Assembly: GCA_017525605.1 (NCBI GenBank)
Contig: JAFXSM010000002.1
Coordinates: 1-64,000, forward strand
Reading direction: 5' to 3'
DNA length: 64,000 bases
DNA from: Treponema sp.
GTDB taxonomy: Bacteria; Spirochaetota; Spirochaetia; Treponematales; Treponemataceae
Shown here: positions 49,060 through 58,977 of the stretch, piece after piece
How positions within the stretch are numbered: the first letter of the stretch is position 1
Layout: each line of letters opens with the position of its first letter
Position numbers and translations under genes: made by a program
The notes under the pieces: model-generated
Seen by the model: the letters and a program-made list of their open reading frames with translations, nothing else
Databases searched by the model: none
What the model was told of the DNA's origin: nothing

Positions 49060-50691
49060 TTACTTTCTCTTCAAGTATTTGATTGAATCGAGAGCAACAG
49101 CCGCGATGATGATGAGTCCCTTGAATACGAACTGGAGGTTTGTATCGATGTGGAGGAACGTGAGGCAGTATGTCAAGCTTGTGAAGATGACAACACCGAT
49201 TGCCGCACCGCCGATTTTACCGATACCGCCGTTGAATGAGATTCCTCCGACAACGCACGCTGCGATTGCGTCCATTTCGTATCCCTGACCAGTACCCGCG
49301 CTCGCGTTTGCCCTGAATGCTTCGAGGAATGCACCGCATCCGTAGAAAATACCGGCCATGATGAATACGCCCATCGTTACCCAGAAAACGCTGATTCCAG
49401 ATACGCTCGCTGCTTCCGCATTTCCGCCGACTGCGTACATGTTCTTTCCGAACGTTGTCTTGTTCCAAATGAACCATGCGACGATTACCGCGATGATTGC
49501 AGGAATTATCAGCTTAGGGAACGTGACCAGTTCACCGTTGATGACGCCGATTGTCCAGCGGCCTCCAATCAAATCCTTGATGCTTCCGTCGATTGAGCCT
49601 ACCGGAGTACCTGTCGTTCCGAAGAAGAGCAGACCGTAGATAATCAACTGAGAAGCGAGAGTTGAGATGAACGGGTGAATCTTGAGCTTCGCTGTGAAAA
49701 CACCTGCAAATGCACAGAATGCAGTACAGAGAACGATAGAAAGCAGCAATGCCATGACGAGCCTGAGCCCCATCGGTGAGCCTGTGAAATTCCAAGGTCC
49801 CATTCCGAAGAATTTGACGATGTTTTCACCTGGATGAAGGATAAGACCAGTCACGACCGAACCCATAGCGACCATACGTCCGACGCTCAAGTCCGTACCA
49901 GCGAGAAGAATGAGTCCCGCAACGCCGAGCGCGTAGAACATTCTTGTTGAAGACTGCTCAAGAATCGTGAAGATGTTCGGCAGCGTGAGAAGGTTTCCTG
50001 CGTTCACAATCGGCGCGATTATGATACAGATGATGAAGAACAAGATGATTGCAAGGTAAAGTCCGTTATCAAGAAAGAATTTGCCGAGCTTGAAGTTGTT
50101 CACGTAATTCTTGAACCCAAGCTGTGCGTCTTCTATAAAATTCGCCTTTTCGTTGCGGATTGTTCTGTTGATCTGAACATGGTCTGTGAAAGCCTGCTTC
50201 TTTGCGTCTTTGCAGCGTTCGATGAGAGACTCCGCGTGATTTTTTGCATCGAAGAGGGCAGATTTCAGTTCGTACTGCGCAGTTTTTTTGTCGGCAGGAC
50301 TTTTTGCGCTTTCGATTCTGGCAGCACCGCTCGATTTAATCTCCGCGACTTTCGAGGTGTATTCCTGCTTGATTTTTGCGATTTCTTTGTCCTGTGCGCT
50401 TTCGACTTCCGCTATGTAAGTCTTTGCGATTTCGTTTGCGTATGAAAGAGCTTCTTTTGTGAGAGCCTTGTCTTTCGCAGCGTTTCTTGCCGCCACGCCC
50501 TTTGCCACTTCAATCTGGCTCGCATACTCGGCGAGAAGCTTTGGTTTCTCGTCGTATTCAATCATCGGGTTTTTCTTTGTGGCAATGACTGCCTGCTTCA
50601 AATCGATGACTTTGTTGACACCATCTTTTCTCAAGTCGAAAAGCTTGTCGAGATATTTGTTCAATTTTTCATCTTTGTACAAAGATTCCAT
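49060..50691 (-). CDS. mglC: Galactose/glucose ABC transporter permease MglC with long N-terminal extension
   Basis: A 543-residue protein. The C-terminal 330 residues are a normal BPD_transp_2 sugar permease with about ten TM helices (LILLAGTDLSVGRMVAMGSV, NMYAVGGNAEAASVSGI, FNGGIGKIGGAAIGVVIF). The first 200 residues are an extra, hydrophilic, Ala/Lys/Glu-rich helical and probably coiled-coil region, placed on the cytoplasmic side. E. coli MglC has 336 residues and lacks it. SD AGGAG supports ATG 50691. It is the last gene of mglBAC. The extension might bind the ATPase or a regulator (inference). Confidence 0.9.
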   Translation of the reverse strand: MESLYKDEKLNKYLDKLFDLRKDGVNKVIDLKQAVIATKKNPMIEYDEKPKLLAEYASQIEVAKGVAARNAAKDKALTKEALSYANEIAKTYIAEVESAQDKEIAKIKQEYTSKVAEIKSSGAARIESAKSPADKKTAQYELKSALFDAKNHAESLIERCKDAKKQAFTDHVQINRTIRNEKANFIEDAQLGFKNYVNNFKLGKFFLDNGLYLAIILFFIICIIIAPIVNAGNLLTLPNIFTILEQSSTRMFYALGVAGLILLAGTDLSVGRMVAMGSVVTGLILHPGENIVKFFGMGPWNFTGSPMGLRLVMALLLSIVLCTAFCAFAGVFTAKLKIHPFISTLASQLIIYGLLFFGTTGTPVGSIDGSIKDLIGGRWTIGVINGELVTFPKLIIPAIIAVIVAWFIWNKTTFGKNMYAVGGNAEAASVSGISVFWVTMGVFIMAGIFYGCGAFLEAFRANASAGTGQGYEMDAIAACVVGGISFNGGIGKIGGAAIGVVIFTSLTYCLTFLHIDTNLQFVFKGLIIIAAVALDSIKYLKRK

Positions 50692-50721
50692 GTTTTTTCT
50701 CCTTTTTTCTTGCATCAAAAA

Positions 50722-52215
50722 TTACAGATACTTGTCAGAAAGTCTGAGCAATGCTTCCTGATCTGTCTCGCTCGTCTTTACGATACCCGCCAAGCGGTGG
50801 TTTGACATGACAGCGATTCTGTTCGTGATTCCGAGAATTTCCGGCATTTCTGAAGAAACAACGATGATTGTTTTCCCAGCTTTTGCCATTTCGATAATGA
50901 GCTGATAAATCTCGTATTTTGCACCGACATCGATACCTCTTGTCGGCTCGTCAAGCAAGAAAATATCCGGCTCGCGTTCCATCCATTTTCCGATGATGAC
51001 TTTCTGCTGGTTTCCACCAGAGAGAGAAGAAATCAACTCGTCCGCGGAAACGCATTTTGTATGCATTCGCTTGATTTCTCGGTTTGCAGCATCTCTCATC
51101 TTCTTGTTTGAAAGGAGACCGGCTGTTTTGTAGCTGTCAAGGTTCGTTATTACTGAATTGAACTCGATGGAAGCTTTCGCAAACATTCCGTTCAATTTTC
51201 TCTCTTCGGTAACAAGCGCGAAATTGTACGACATAGCGTCCTTCGGAGAGTTGAACCTGAGTTTTCTTCCCTTGAGAATTATTTCGCCAGTTGCGATTGT
51301 TCTGATTCCAAAGATTGATTCCAGAAGTTCGCTTCGACCGGCACCGACAAGTCCGTACAAGCCGAATATTTCACCTTTTTTTACAGTGAATGAAATATCC
51401 TCAAGTCGTGGCTCGTATTTTGTCGAAAGATTCCTGATTTCCAGATAGTCCTCTCCCGGGGTGTTGTCAACATCTGGGAATCGCTTGTCCAAAGAGCGGC
51501 CGACCATTGCTGAAATAAGCTCTTCCATCTGCGTTTCTTTCGCATTCTTGCAGAAAACCATGCTTCCGTCGCGCAATACGGAAATCTCGTCACAAATCTG
51601 GAAAATCTCGTCCATTTTGTGCGAAATGTAGACGAATGAAACGCCCTTTTCCTTCAAACTGCGGACAATCGAAAAAAGCTTGTTGATTTCAGGCTCGGTA
51701 AGCGATGATGTCGGCTCGTCCAAAACGATAATCTTTGCGTTGTATGAAACTGCCTTTGCAATTTCGACCATCTGCCTCTGGGAAACAGACATCGTTCTCA
51801 TTATCGTATTCGGGTTTACGCCGATTCCGAGCGATGCAAAAAGTTTGTTGCATTCCCTGGACATCCTGTTTTCATCGATAACGCCGAATCTTGTCGGGTA
51901 TCGTCCCAAAAACATATTGTCGGCAACAGTTCTGTCCAAACACTGGTTCAGCTCCTGGTGAACCATCGCAACTCCATTCTCCAAAGCTTCCTTTGCATTC
52001 TGGAAGTCAATTGGTTTTCCGTCCAAAAATATCTGACCTTCGTCTCTTGCGTAGATTCCGAAAAGACATTTCATCATGGTTGATTTGCCGGCTCCGTTTT
52101 CGCCCATGAGTCCCATGACGCTGCCTTTTTTTATAGTCAAGTTGATTCCGTCAAGAACCTTATTCTTCGCAAAAGCTTTTGAAAGATTTTTTATTTCAAG
52201 AACATTTTCGTTCAT
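50722..52215 (-). CDS. mglA: Sugar ABC transporter ATP-binding protein MglA
   Basis: A 497-residue double ATPase of the monosaccharide importer type. Domain 1: Walker A GLMGENGAGKSTMMK, signature MSVSQRQMVEIAKAV and Walker B IIVLDEPTSSL. Domain 2: the degenerate Walker A LYGLVGAGRSELLES, signature SLSGGNQQKVIIGK and FLLDEPTRGIDVG. This asymmetry is usual in MglA/RbsA. It energises sugar import through MglC with MglB as the receptor. 30 nt separate it from mglC, and a hairpin terminator-like structure separates it from mglB. Confidence 0.95.
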   Translation of the reverse strand: MNENVLEIKNLSKAFAKNKVLDGINLTIKKGSVMGLMGENGAGKSTMMKCLFGIYARDEGQIFLDGKPIDFQNAKEALENGVAMVHQELNQCLDRTVADNMFLGRYPTRFGVIDENRMSRECNKLFASLGIGVNPNTIMRTMSVSQRQMVEIAKAVSYNAKIIVLDEPTSSLTEPEINKLFSIVRSLKEKGVSFVYISHKMDEIFQICDEISVLRDGSMVFCKNAKETQMEELISAMVGRSLDKRFPDVDNTPGEDYLEIRNLSTKYEPRLEDISFTVKKGEIFGLYGLVGAGRSELLESIFGIRTIATGEIILKGRKLRFNSPKDAMSYNFALVTEERKLNGMFAKASIEFNSVITNLDSYKTAGLLSNKKMRDAANREIKRMHTKCVSADELISSLSGGNQQKVIIGKWMEREPDIFLLDEPTRGIDVGAKYEIYQLIIEMAKAGKTIIVVSSEMPEILGITNRIAVMSNHRLAGIVKTSETDQEALLRLSDKYL

Positions 52216-52238
52216 GCTTTTCTCCGTTCACAGTTCAC

Positions 52239-52273
52239 AAAAAAAGCCCGAGAAAACGCTGTTTTCCGCAGGC
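52239..52273 (-). terminator. Attenuating terminator between mglB and mglA
   Basis: On the minus strand GCCTGCGGAAAAC-AGC-GTTTTCTCGGGC (two mismatches near the base) followed by seven T. Partial read-through would give more mglB than mglAC, as a binding protein needs. Confidence 0.7.
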
Positions 52274-52314
52274 TTTTTGTTTTGCGTTGAAACCCGTAAG
52301 TTTCAGCGGCTTTT

Positions 52315-53538
<1,224 letters not shown>

Positions 53539-53553
53539 TTAATTGCTCCTAAT

Positions 53554-53582
53554 AGTCTAAATCACAAATTTTCAGAAATCAA
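53554..53582 (-). promoter_or_regulatory. mglBAC promoter
   Basis: TTGATT (53577-53582), 17-bp spacer, TAGACT (53554-53559) on the minus strand. Confidence 0.5.
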
Positions 53583-53633
53583 ATAAAAATAACCCAAAAA
53601 AAACTTGTAAGAAGGCTTAAAATGTAGGTTTAA

Positions 53634-53672
53634 TAAAAAAAGCCGTCTTGATTGTCCAAGACGGCTTCAAAA
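53634..53672. terminator. Terminator downstream of the HMA-like gene
   Basis: AGCCGTCTTG / CAAGACGGCT, a perfect 10-bp stem with T-runs in both directions. Confidence 0.85.
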
Positions 53673-53689
53673 AAATAAGATTGAAAAAA

Positions 53690-53887
53690 TTAGCCAAGTA
53701 CAGTCACACCGGCAGAAGCTATCGCGGCGGTTACTGCGCCTTCGTCTCCTTCGAAATCGACCAAAACCTGCGATTTTTCTGGGTTCGCATTGCAACTTTT
53801 CACTCCAGCAACAGCAGTTACGGCAGCCTGAACTTTTGCAGCAGTGTCGGCATCAAACATTCCGTCAACATATATTTTCTTTTCCAT
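53690..53887 (-). CDS. Small HMA-like (ferredoxin-fold) protein lacking the CxxC metal site
   Basis: A 65-residue protein with the beta-alpha-beta-beta-alpha-beta pattern of heavy-metal-associated domains: KKIYVDGMF, helix DADTAAKVQAAVTAV, GVKSCNANPEKSQVLVDFEG, helix GAVTAAIASAG. In CopZ-like chaperones the first loop is GMxCxxC; here it is GMFDADT, so both metal Cys are gone and the only Cys is in the second strand. It is unlikely to be a copper chaperone. SD GGAG 8 nt before the ATG. Single gene. Confidence 0.75.
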   Translation of the reverse strand: MEKKIYVDGMFDADTAAKVQAAVTAVAGVKSCNANPEKSQVLVDFEGDEGAVTAAIASAGVTVLG

Positions 53888-54040
53888 ACACAGAACTCCA
53901 TTTCGAATTTGATTTGACTATATTGATAAGATAATAAATGAAAGCGTTTCAAATTTCAACATAACAAATTGTTTAAAATCTGATTATCGGTTATAAATAC
54001 GGTCAACTTTTCAAAAAAACTCGATTTTCTCCAAAAAATA

Positions 54041-55123
54041 TCAGACTTGCTCATCAAATTCCGAAGAAAGTCGTTTTCCGTTTCCTTGTGAGTCCGCTAG
54101 TGTTTTTCCTAATTGCCCGCATGCTCCGCCGATTTCCCGTCCTCTTCTTGTCCTGAGTGTTACATTCAGACCTGCGCGCTCAAGTTTCGCAACGAATTTC
54201 TTGCATTCCGCTGTCGTCGGTTCTTCGAACGGAAGCCCCGCAACCGGATTCCACGGAATCAGATTTATGTGAACGTCAAGACCGCGCGCAAATTCTATCA
54301 TGTTCTTTGCGCTTTCATCGCTTGTGTTCTGCTCGTGGAGAAGGGCAGCCTCAAGCGTCACGCGCTTTCCCGTGTGCTTTGCGAAATAGTCGATTGCCTT
54401 TCTCAGTTTCTCAAGCGGATTCGTCCTGCCAATCGGCATGAGTTTTTCACGGAAATCCCTGTCGGCTGTCGTCAGCGAGACTGCAAGACGAATTGCAGGC
54501 CCGTTGTCTGCCAAATCGTATATGCCTTTTATCACTCCCGATGTCGAAAGCGTTATCCTTCTTCCCGAAAGTCCTCTTCCTTCCTTGTCTGTGAGAATCG
54601 CAATCGCCTTTCTTACGTTCGGAAGATTCATCATCGGCTCGCCCATGCCCATGAACACGATATTGTCCAGTGGTCCCGCGTGCTTTTCGAGGTTCAGGAA
54701 CTGCTCGACGATTTCACCGGCTTCCAAGTTTCTCGCAAGACCGAGATGACCTGTCTGGCAGAACGCGCAGTTCATCGCACAACCGACCTGACATGAGACA
54801 CATGCAGTTTTTCTGCCTTCTTTGTCCGTCAAAAGCACTGTCTCAACTGCAAGCCCGTCTTTGAGCGTTATCTGGAGCTTCACAGTTCCGTCCGAGTCTC
54901 TCAGAACTTGCGTAACTGATGACGAACGAACGACAGCTTTTTCTTTCAGTTCGTCCTGCAATGCGACGCTGAGATTCGTCATTTCGTCAAAACTTTCAGC
55001 TCCTTTTCCAATCCACTGGAAAATCTGCTTTCCGCGAAATGACTGTTTCAGGCAAAGTCTTTCCGTAATTTCCTGAGAATTGAGATCTGCCAACGATATT
55101 TTTTCATTTGTTTCCTGATTCAT
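54041..55123 (-). CDS. rlmN: 23S rRNA/tRNA adenine-C2 methyltransferase RlmN
   Basis: A 360-residue radical SAM enzyme making m2A in 23S rRNA (A2503) and some tRNAs. CAMNCAFC (about 115-122) is the cluster motif, with VSCQVGCAMNC before it, FMGMGEPMMN, RRITLSTSGV and the C-terminal RRGREIGGACGQL whose Cys forms the methylene intermediate. FRGKQIFQWI near the N-terminus is typical. It overlaps the upstream TPR gene by 4 nt, so the two are translationally coupled. Confidence 0.95.
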   Translation of the reverse strand: MNQETNEKISLADLNSQEITERLCLKQSFRGKQIFQWIGKGAESFDEMTNLSVALQDELKEKAVVRSSSVTQVLRDSDGTVKLQITLKDGLAVETVLLTDKEGRKTACVSCQVGCAMNCAFCQTGHLGLARNLEAGEIVEQFLNLEKHAGPLDNIVFMGMGEPMMNLPNVRKAIAILTDKEGRGLSGRRITLSTSGVIKGIYDLADNGPAIRLAVSLTTADRDFREKLMPIGRTNPLEKLRKAIDYFAKHTGKRVTLEAALLHEQNTSDESAKNMIEFARGLDVHINLIPWNPVAGLPFEEPTTAECKKFVAKLERAGLNVTLRTRRGREIGGACGQLGKTLADSQGNGKRLSSEFDEQV

Positions 55124-56265
55124 AAACTTCCGCTTTGTATTTTAAAGAGCATCTCTGAAATTGCCTGGCTCTTTATTCCTTGCATTCCGAATTTTTGAAG
55201 AACTTCAATCGCCATGTCCCTTTTGTTGCACTTCAAGTAGCAGTCGGCAAGGTCGATGTAAAGCCTGTAATTTTTTATGTCACCGCTTATCAGATGCTTC
55301 AGACGCTCTATCGCTTCGTCGTATTTGCCTTCGCCTTTGCAGATGAGCGCAAGTCCGAGTGCCGCGTAGATGTCGAAGTCGATGTCCATAGCCTTGTTGT
55401 AGTATTCCGCAGCTGTCTTGTAATCACCCGTGTTCCTGTATGCGTCTCCCGCACGCGTCAGAATGACCTTGTTCTTCGGATCCATTTCCAAGATTCTGTT
55501 CCAGTATTCTATCGAACGGAACTGCTGGTTCATTCCTCGGTAGCAGTCCGCCAGACCGAAAAGCGCGTAGAAATTCTTCGGGTCTTTTTCCAATGCCTTT
55601 TCAAAATAGATTACGCCTTTGTCAAAAGTGCGGAGCTTTCTGTGGCAATTTCCGATTGATGTCAGAACACGGATGTCAGCCGCGTTTTCGTTCAGTTCGA
55701 GCATCTTTGACCAATAGTACAGCGCGTCCTTGAATTCCTTGAAGTCGTAGTGGAGATGACCGAGACCAATCAGCGCGTAGGCATTGTCCTGTTCCATGTC
55801 GAGAACTTTGAGATACAAATCCTTTGATTTTCTGAAATCCTTGATTTTTCTGTACGCGTCCGCAACTCTCGTCAGCACCGTTATGTTTCTGTCATCATGA
55901 ACGAGATACTGCTCCCAAATCTCGATTGCCTTTGAGAACTGGTTCAGAGCCTTGTAGCAGTCGGCAAGCCCGAAAAGCGCGTAATTGTTTCCGGGATGAT
56001 AAGAAAGGCACTTCGAATAGAAATCGATTGCGGCATTGAAATTGCCCTGTTTTCTTTCGCAGTCACCAAGCCCGACAAGTGCGTAATTGTTATTGTCCTC
56101 GATAACAAGAATCTTCGAGAAAGCAACTTTTGCATCCTCAATTCTATCTTCTTTCAGAAGCTGGTAGCCCTGCTTTGAATATTCCGAAATCTCTGCATTC
56201 GAAATCAACTCATCAAACTGATTCGGAAGTTCCATTTCAGCTTCAACAATCATTTCATCGCTCAT
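55120..56265 (-). CDS. TPR-repeat protein
   Basis: A 381-residue cytoplasmic protein without signal peptide. From about residue 28 it has nine to ten regular 34-residue TPR units (for example YALVGLGDCERKQGNFNAAI, YALFGLADCYKALNQFSKAI, VILTRAGDAYRNTGDYKTAA) covering nearly the whole length, giving a superhelical scaffold for protein binding. An acidic first 25 residues precede them. SD GAGGT. Treponemes carry such TPR proteins; a partner cannot be named. Between a short helical protein gene and rlmN. Confidence 0.88.
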   Translation of the reverse strand: MSDEMIVEAEMELPNQFDELISNAEISEYSKQGYQLLKEDRIEDAKVAFSKILVIEDNNNYALVGLGDCERKQGNFNAAIDFYSKCLSYHPGNNYALFGLADCYKALNQFSKAIEIWEQYLVHDDRNITVLTRVADAYRKIKDFRKSKDLYLKVLDMEQDNAYALIGLGHLHYDFKEFKDALYYWSKMLELNENAADIRVLTSIGNCHRKLRTFDKGVIYFEKALEKDPKNFYALFGLADCYRGMNQQFRSIEYWNRILEMDPKNKVILTRAGDAYRNTGDYKTAAEYYNKAMDIDFDIYAALGLALICKGEGKYDEAIERLKHLISGDIKNYRLYIDLADCYLKCNKRDMAIEVLQKFGMQGIKSQAISEMLFKIQSGSL

Positions 56266-56290
56266 TTTTTACCTCATTTTTTTTAATTTT

Positions 56291-56635
56291 TCAGTTTTCT
56301 TTCATAACGCTTGAAATCAACTGTGCAAGTTTTTCATAAACAGATTCCATCTTGTTTTTGTTATGCGCAAGTATGTAATATTTCAGGGCTTGGAGCGGCT
56401 TATCTTTTTTCATGTAAGCGTCTCCGATTCTGTTCAGTCCATCTGAATATCCGGTCGTCACGAAAATCCTGCAAGCACCGTCAATGTTTCCCTGATTAAA
56501 AAGCACGTTTCCTTTTCTGTTCAACTGCGCTTTCTGCTCAATGTTCAGGGTTGTGAGCGGCTTTTCCGTCACTTTTATGAAACCGTTCGGAATTTCATGC
56601 TCTTGCAATGTCTTTCTTACATCTTCTTCTTTCAA
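56291..56635 (-). CDS. Short TPR-like protein of unknown function, TTG start
   Basis: A 114-residue protein. About residues 36-112 contain two or three degenerate TPR-like helix pairs (KGNVLFNQGNIDGACRIF, GLNRIGDAYMKKDKPLQALK). The frame begins with TTG, supported by AAGGT 10 nt upstream; no in-frame ATG precedes the conserved part. It is 25 nt upstream of the large TPR gene, on the same transcript, and may work with it. No named family is recognised. Confidence 0.72.
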   Translation of the reverse strand: MKEEDVRKTLQEHEIPNGFIKVTEKPLTTLNIEQKAQLNRKGNVLFNQGNIDGACRIFVTTGYSDGLNRIGDAYMKKDKPLQALKYYILAHNKNKMESVYEKLAQLISSVMKEN

Positions 56636-56682
56636 TTGAACATACCTTTTGTGCCGTGTTTTTTAAATTTCAGATTAAGTAA

Positions 56683-56710
56683 ATGTTATCATCAAAAAAC
56701 TAGTTGTCAA
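56683..56710 (-). promoter_or_regulatory. Promoter of the TPR-rlmN unit
   Basis: TTGACA (56705-56710), 16-bp spacer, TAACAT (56683-56688) on the minus strand. Confidence 0.6.
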
Positions 56711-56801
56711 GGAAAATTGAGAAAATTGATGAGAAAATTGAAATGAAATTTAAATGGCGGCTAATATTTTTTTTAACTAAACGTATTCTGAATATCAAAT
56801 G

Positions 56802-57380
56802 TCAGTCTGCGCTTGTTTCAGAATCATTTTTTTTCATTTTGTAGAAGTGGACGATTGAACGTCCGTAAACTCTCTTGTCGAAAAGTTCCAGATTTCCGAT
56901 TTTCTCAGGCGGAGTGTCCTCTTCGGGAAAGTGAATCATCGCCATTGCATCCGGGTTTTCTGGGTTGAGAAGAGCGTTGTCGCTTATTATTTTCAGCAGT
57001 TCCGTTCTGAATTTATACGGAAACGGCGGATCCAGAAAAATATAGTCGAACTTGTCCTTGCATTTCTTCATGAAAAGTTCCACCGACAAAAAGTGGCATC
57101 CGATTCGGACACCGCATTCTTTCTCAGTCACCGAAACATTCTCAAGAATCTGCTTTACTTTGATTTTGTCTTTTTCGCAAAGCTGAACGCTCGTCGCGCC
57201 TCTTGAGACTGCCTCGATTGCAATAGTTCCGCTGCCTGAAAAAAGGTCGAGCCAAGATTTTCCGGTCAAATCACCGAGTATTGCAAATACCGACTCCCTC
57301 ATTCTGTCCATTGCCGGACGAATTATGCCGTCCGGACACTTTATGACTCTTCCTTTCAGTTTTCCACCAGTAATTCTCAT
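56802..57380 (-). CDS. rsmD: 16S rRNA (guanine966-N2)-methyltransferase RsmD
   Basis: A 192-residue Rossmann-fold methyltransferase. MRITGGKLKGRVI and RPAMDRMRESVFAIL at the N-terminus, the SAM-binding WLDLFSGSGTIAIEAVSRGA and the catalytic FLDPPFPYKF are characteristic. It methylates G966 of 16S rRNA. SD GAGGT 7 nt before the ATG. It starts 9 nt after the ankyrin gene on the same strand and is probably read from the ankyrin promoter. Confidence 0.94.
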   Translation of the reverse strand: MRITGGKLKGRVIKCPDGIIRPAMDRMRESVFAILGDLTGKSWLDLFSGSGTIAIEAVSRGATSVQLCEKDKIKVKQILENVSVTEKECGVRIGCHFLSVELFMKKCKDKFDYIFLDPPFPYKFRTELLKIISDNALLNPENPDAMAMIHFPEEDTPPEKIGNLELFDKRVYGRSIVHFYKMKKNDSETSAD

Positions 57381-57389
57381 TGTTCTACC

Positions 57390-58883
57390 TCAATATTTCG
57401 AAAGTGCCTTGTAAACGCCGTCGTGCGGAAGATTTGTGTTGCCGGCAGCAAAATCCGCAGCATTTTTTCCGTCCGTAGTTCTGTCCGTGCGCGAAGCACC
57501 TTTTTTCAAAAGCCATTTTATCGTATTCGTCTTTTTGTTTGTCTTAGCCGCATACATCAGAGGAGTGCAGCCGTCGTACACGAGATTGACCGAAACACCG
57601 TGCCTTACGAACAAATCGAGAATTTCTTCGGAATCCTCCGCGATGACAGCCTTGATGAACGCTGCCTGCAAATCCGTTTCCGACGCGATTCTGCTGCCAA
57701 TCAGAATCCTGACGAATTCTTTCTCCGGGTTTTCCGTGACGGCGAACATCAGCGCGGACATTCCGCTTTCGCTTGTCGTCCTGAAATTCGCGTTGTGGCT
57801 CAGAAGAATCTTTAAGATTTCAGGATTTTTCTGGTAGCGCGTTCCGTACATCAGCGCAGTGCAGCCTTCGTTGTCGCATATGTCAGTGATTGCGCCGGAG
57901 AAAAGCAGGTCTTTCACAAGCTCCACGTTTCCGTCGCGTGCGGCAATCATAAGCTTTGTCCTTCCGAATTCGTCCTGCTGGTTCACATCCGAGACGATTA
58001 CGCGCTCTTCGTTGTCTTCCTCAATTTCTATGGAAGGCGGAGGCGGAATTATCGGTTTCGGCTCTTCTTTTTTCTCAACAGGCTCAGGCTCAGGTTCCTT
58101 TTCCTCTTCGGCAGGCTGAGGTTCTTCCTCTTTTTTCTCTTCGGGAACGACCACAGGCACGACAACTGGAACGACTTCCACAGGTGTAACCTCCGGCACT
58201 TCTTCGACAGGTTTTTCCTCAACGACTTCGACCGGCTTCTCTTCGATTACTTCCGCCGGTTTCTCGACAATCGGCTCCTGTTCTTTCTCGATGATTTCTT
58301 CAACAGGTTTTATTTCCTCTTCCGGCTCTTTTTTCTCTTCAAATTCCTTTTCAGGCCGCTTTGCATATTTAAGGAGCAGCTCCATGATTTGCTTTTGCGC
58401 GGAAGGGCTGACGTTCAAATCCGTGTAGTCGAAGCAATTCATCTTCTGCCTGTCTTTTTTGAGAATCCTTCTTTTTTTTGAAAAATCAAGCCATGCCTGC
58501 GTCTTCAGGACTTTTTCGACGACATTGACATCTGTTGAATATCTGCATGCGAACATCAGCGCAGTTTTCTTCGACCTGGATTTTTTTTCGGGGTCTACGC
58601 CGGCATTCAGAAGCACCGTTATCACGTCAATGTCGCGGTTGTTCTTCAATGCGACCATCAGAAGCGTCTCTTTGTCCGAGCCGCTTGTTGCGGTGTAGAG
58701 CGTGGAACTTTTCGCAAGCTCTTTTTTTATGGTTTCTGCCGGGACGTTTTCGTTTTCGACCAGCTTGAAAATCCTGTCGGTGCGCCTGCTCGCAAACGCA
58801 TCGACAGAAAGCGAAATCATAAGAATGAAGATCAGCGAAAAAAAGTTTCGTATTCCCGAATTAGAAAAATGTATTCTAGCCAT
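57390..58883 (-). CDS. Exported ankyrin-repeat protein with Pro/Glu/Val-rich linker
   Basis: A 497-residue protein. An N-terminal hydrophobic segment (about 12-30, then DAFASRR) is a signal peptide or anchor. Ankyrin-type repeats occur in two blocks: about 70-140 (KETLLMVALKNNRDIDVITV, KTALMFACRYSTDVNVVEKV) and about 305-490 (RTKLMIAARDGNVELVKDLL, CTALMYGTRYQKNPEILKIL, CTPLMYAAKTNKKTNTIKWL). Between them a 110-residue linker of PVEE/VVEEKPVE/EPEPEP repeats should be extended and could span the periplasm. No SD; TATAAT lies 8 nt before the ATG. Confidence 0.85.
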   Translation of the reverse strand: MARIHFSNSGIRNFFSLIFILMISLSVDAFASRRTDRIFKLVENENVPAETIKKELAKSSTLYTATSGSDKETLLMVALKNNRDIDVITVLLNAGVDPEKKSRSKKTALMFACRYSTDVNVVEKVLKTQAWLDFSKKRRILKKDRQKMNCFDYTDLNVSPSAQKQIMELLLKYAKRPEKEFEEKKEPEEEIKPVEEIIEKEQEPIVEKPAEVIEEKPVEVVEEKPVEEVPEVTPVEVVPVVVPVVVPEEKKEEEPQPAEEEKEPEPEPVEKKEEPKPIIPPPPSIEIEEDNEERVIVSDVNQQDEFGRTKLMIAARDGNVELVKDLLFSGAITDICDNEGCTALMYGTRYQKNPEILKILLSHNANFRTTSESGMSALMFAVTENPEKEFVRILIGSRIASETDLQAAFIKAVIAEDSEEILDLFVRHGVSVNLVYDGCTPLMYAAKTNKKTNTIKWLLKKGASRTDRTTDGKNAADFAAGNTNLPHDGVYKALSKY

Positions 58884-58891
58884 ACCGATAA

Positions 58892-58920
58892 ATTATATTG
58901 TGAGTAGAAATTATCCGCAA
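58892..58920 (-). promoter_or_regulatory. Leaderless promoter of the ankyrin-rsmD unit
   Basis: TTGCGG (58915-58920), 17-bp spacer, perfect TATAAT (58892-58897), eight bases to the ATG, no SD. Confidence 0.55.
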
Positions 58921-58977
58921 TAAAAAGAACGGACTTGTTCGGAAATATCAGTCTCCGAGTAAGTTTGATTCCGCATT

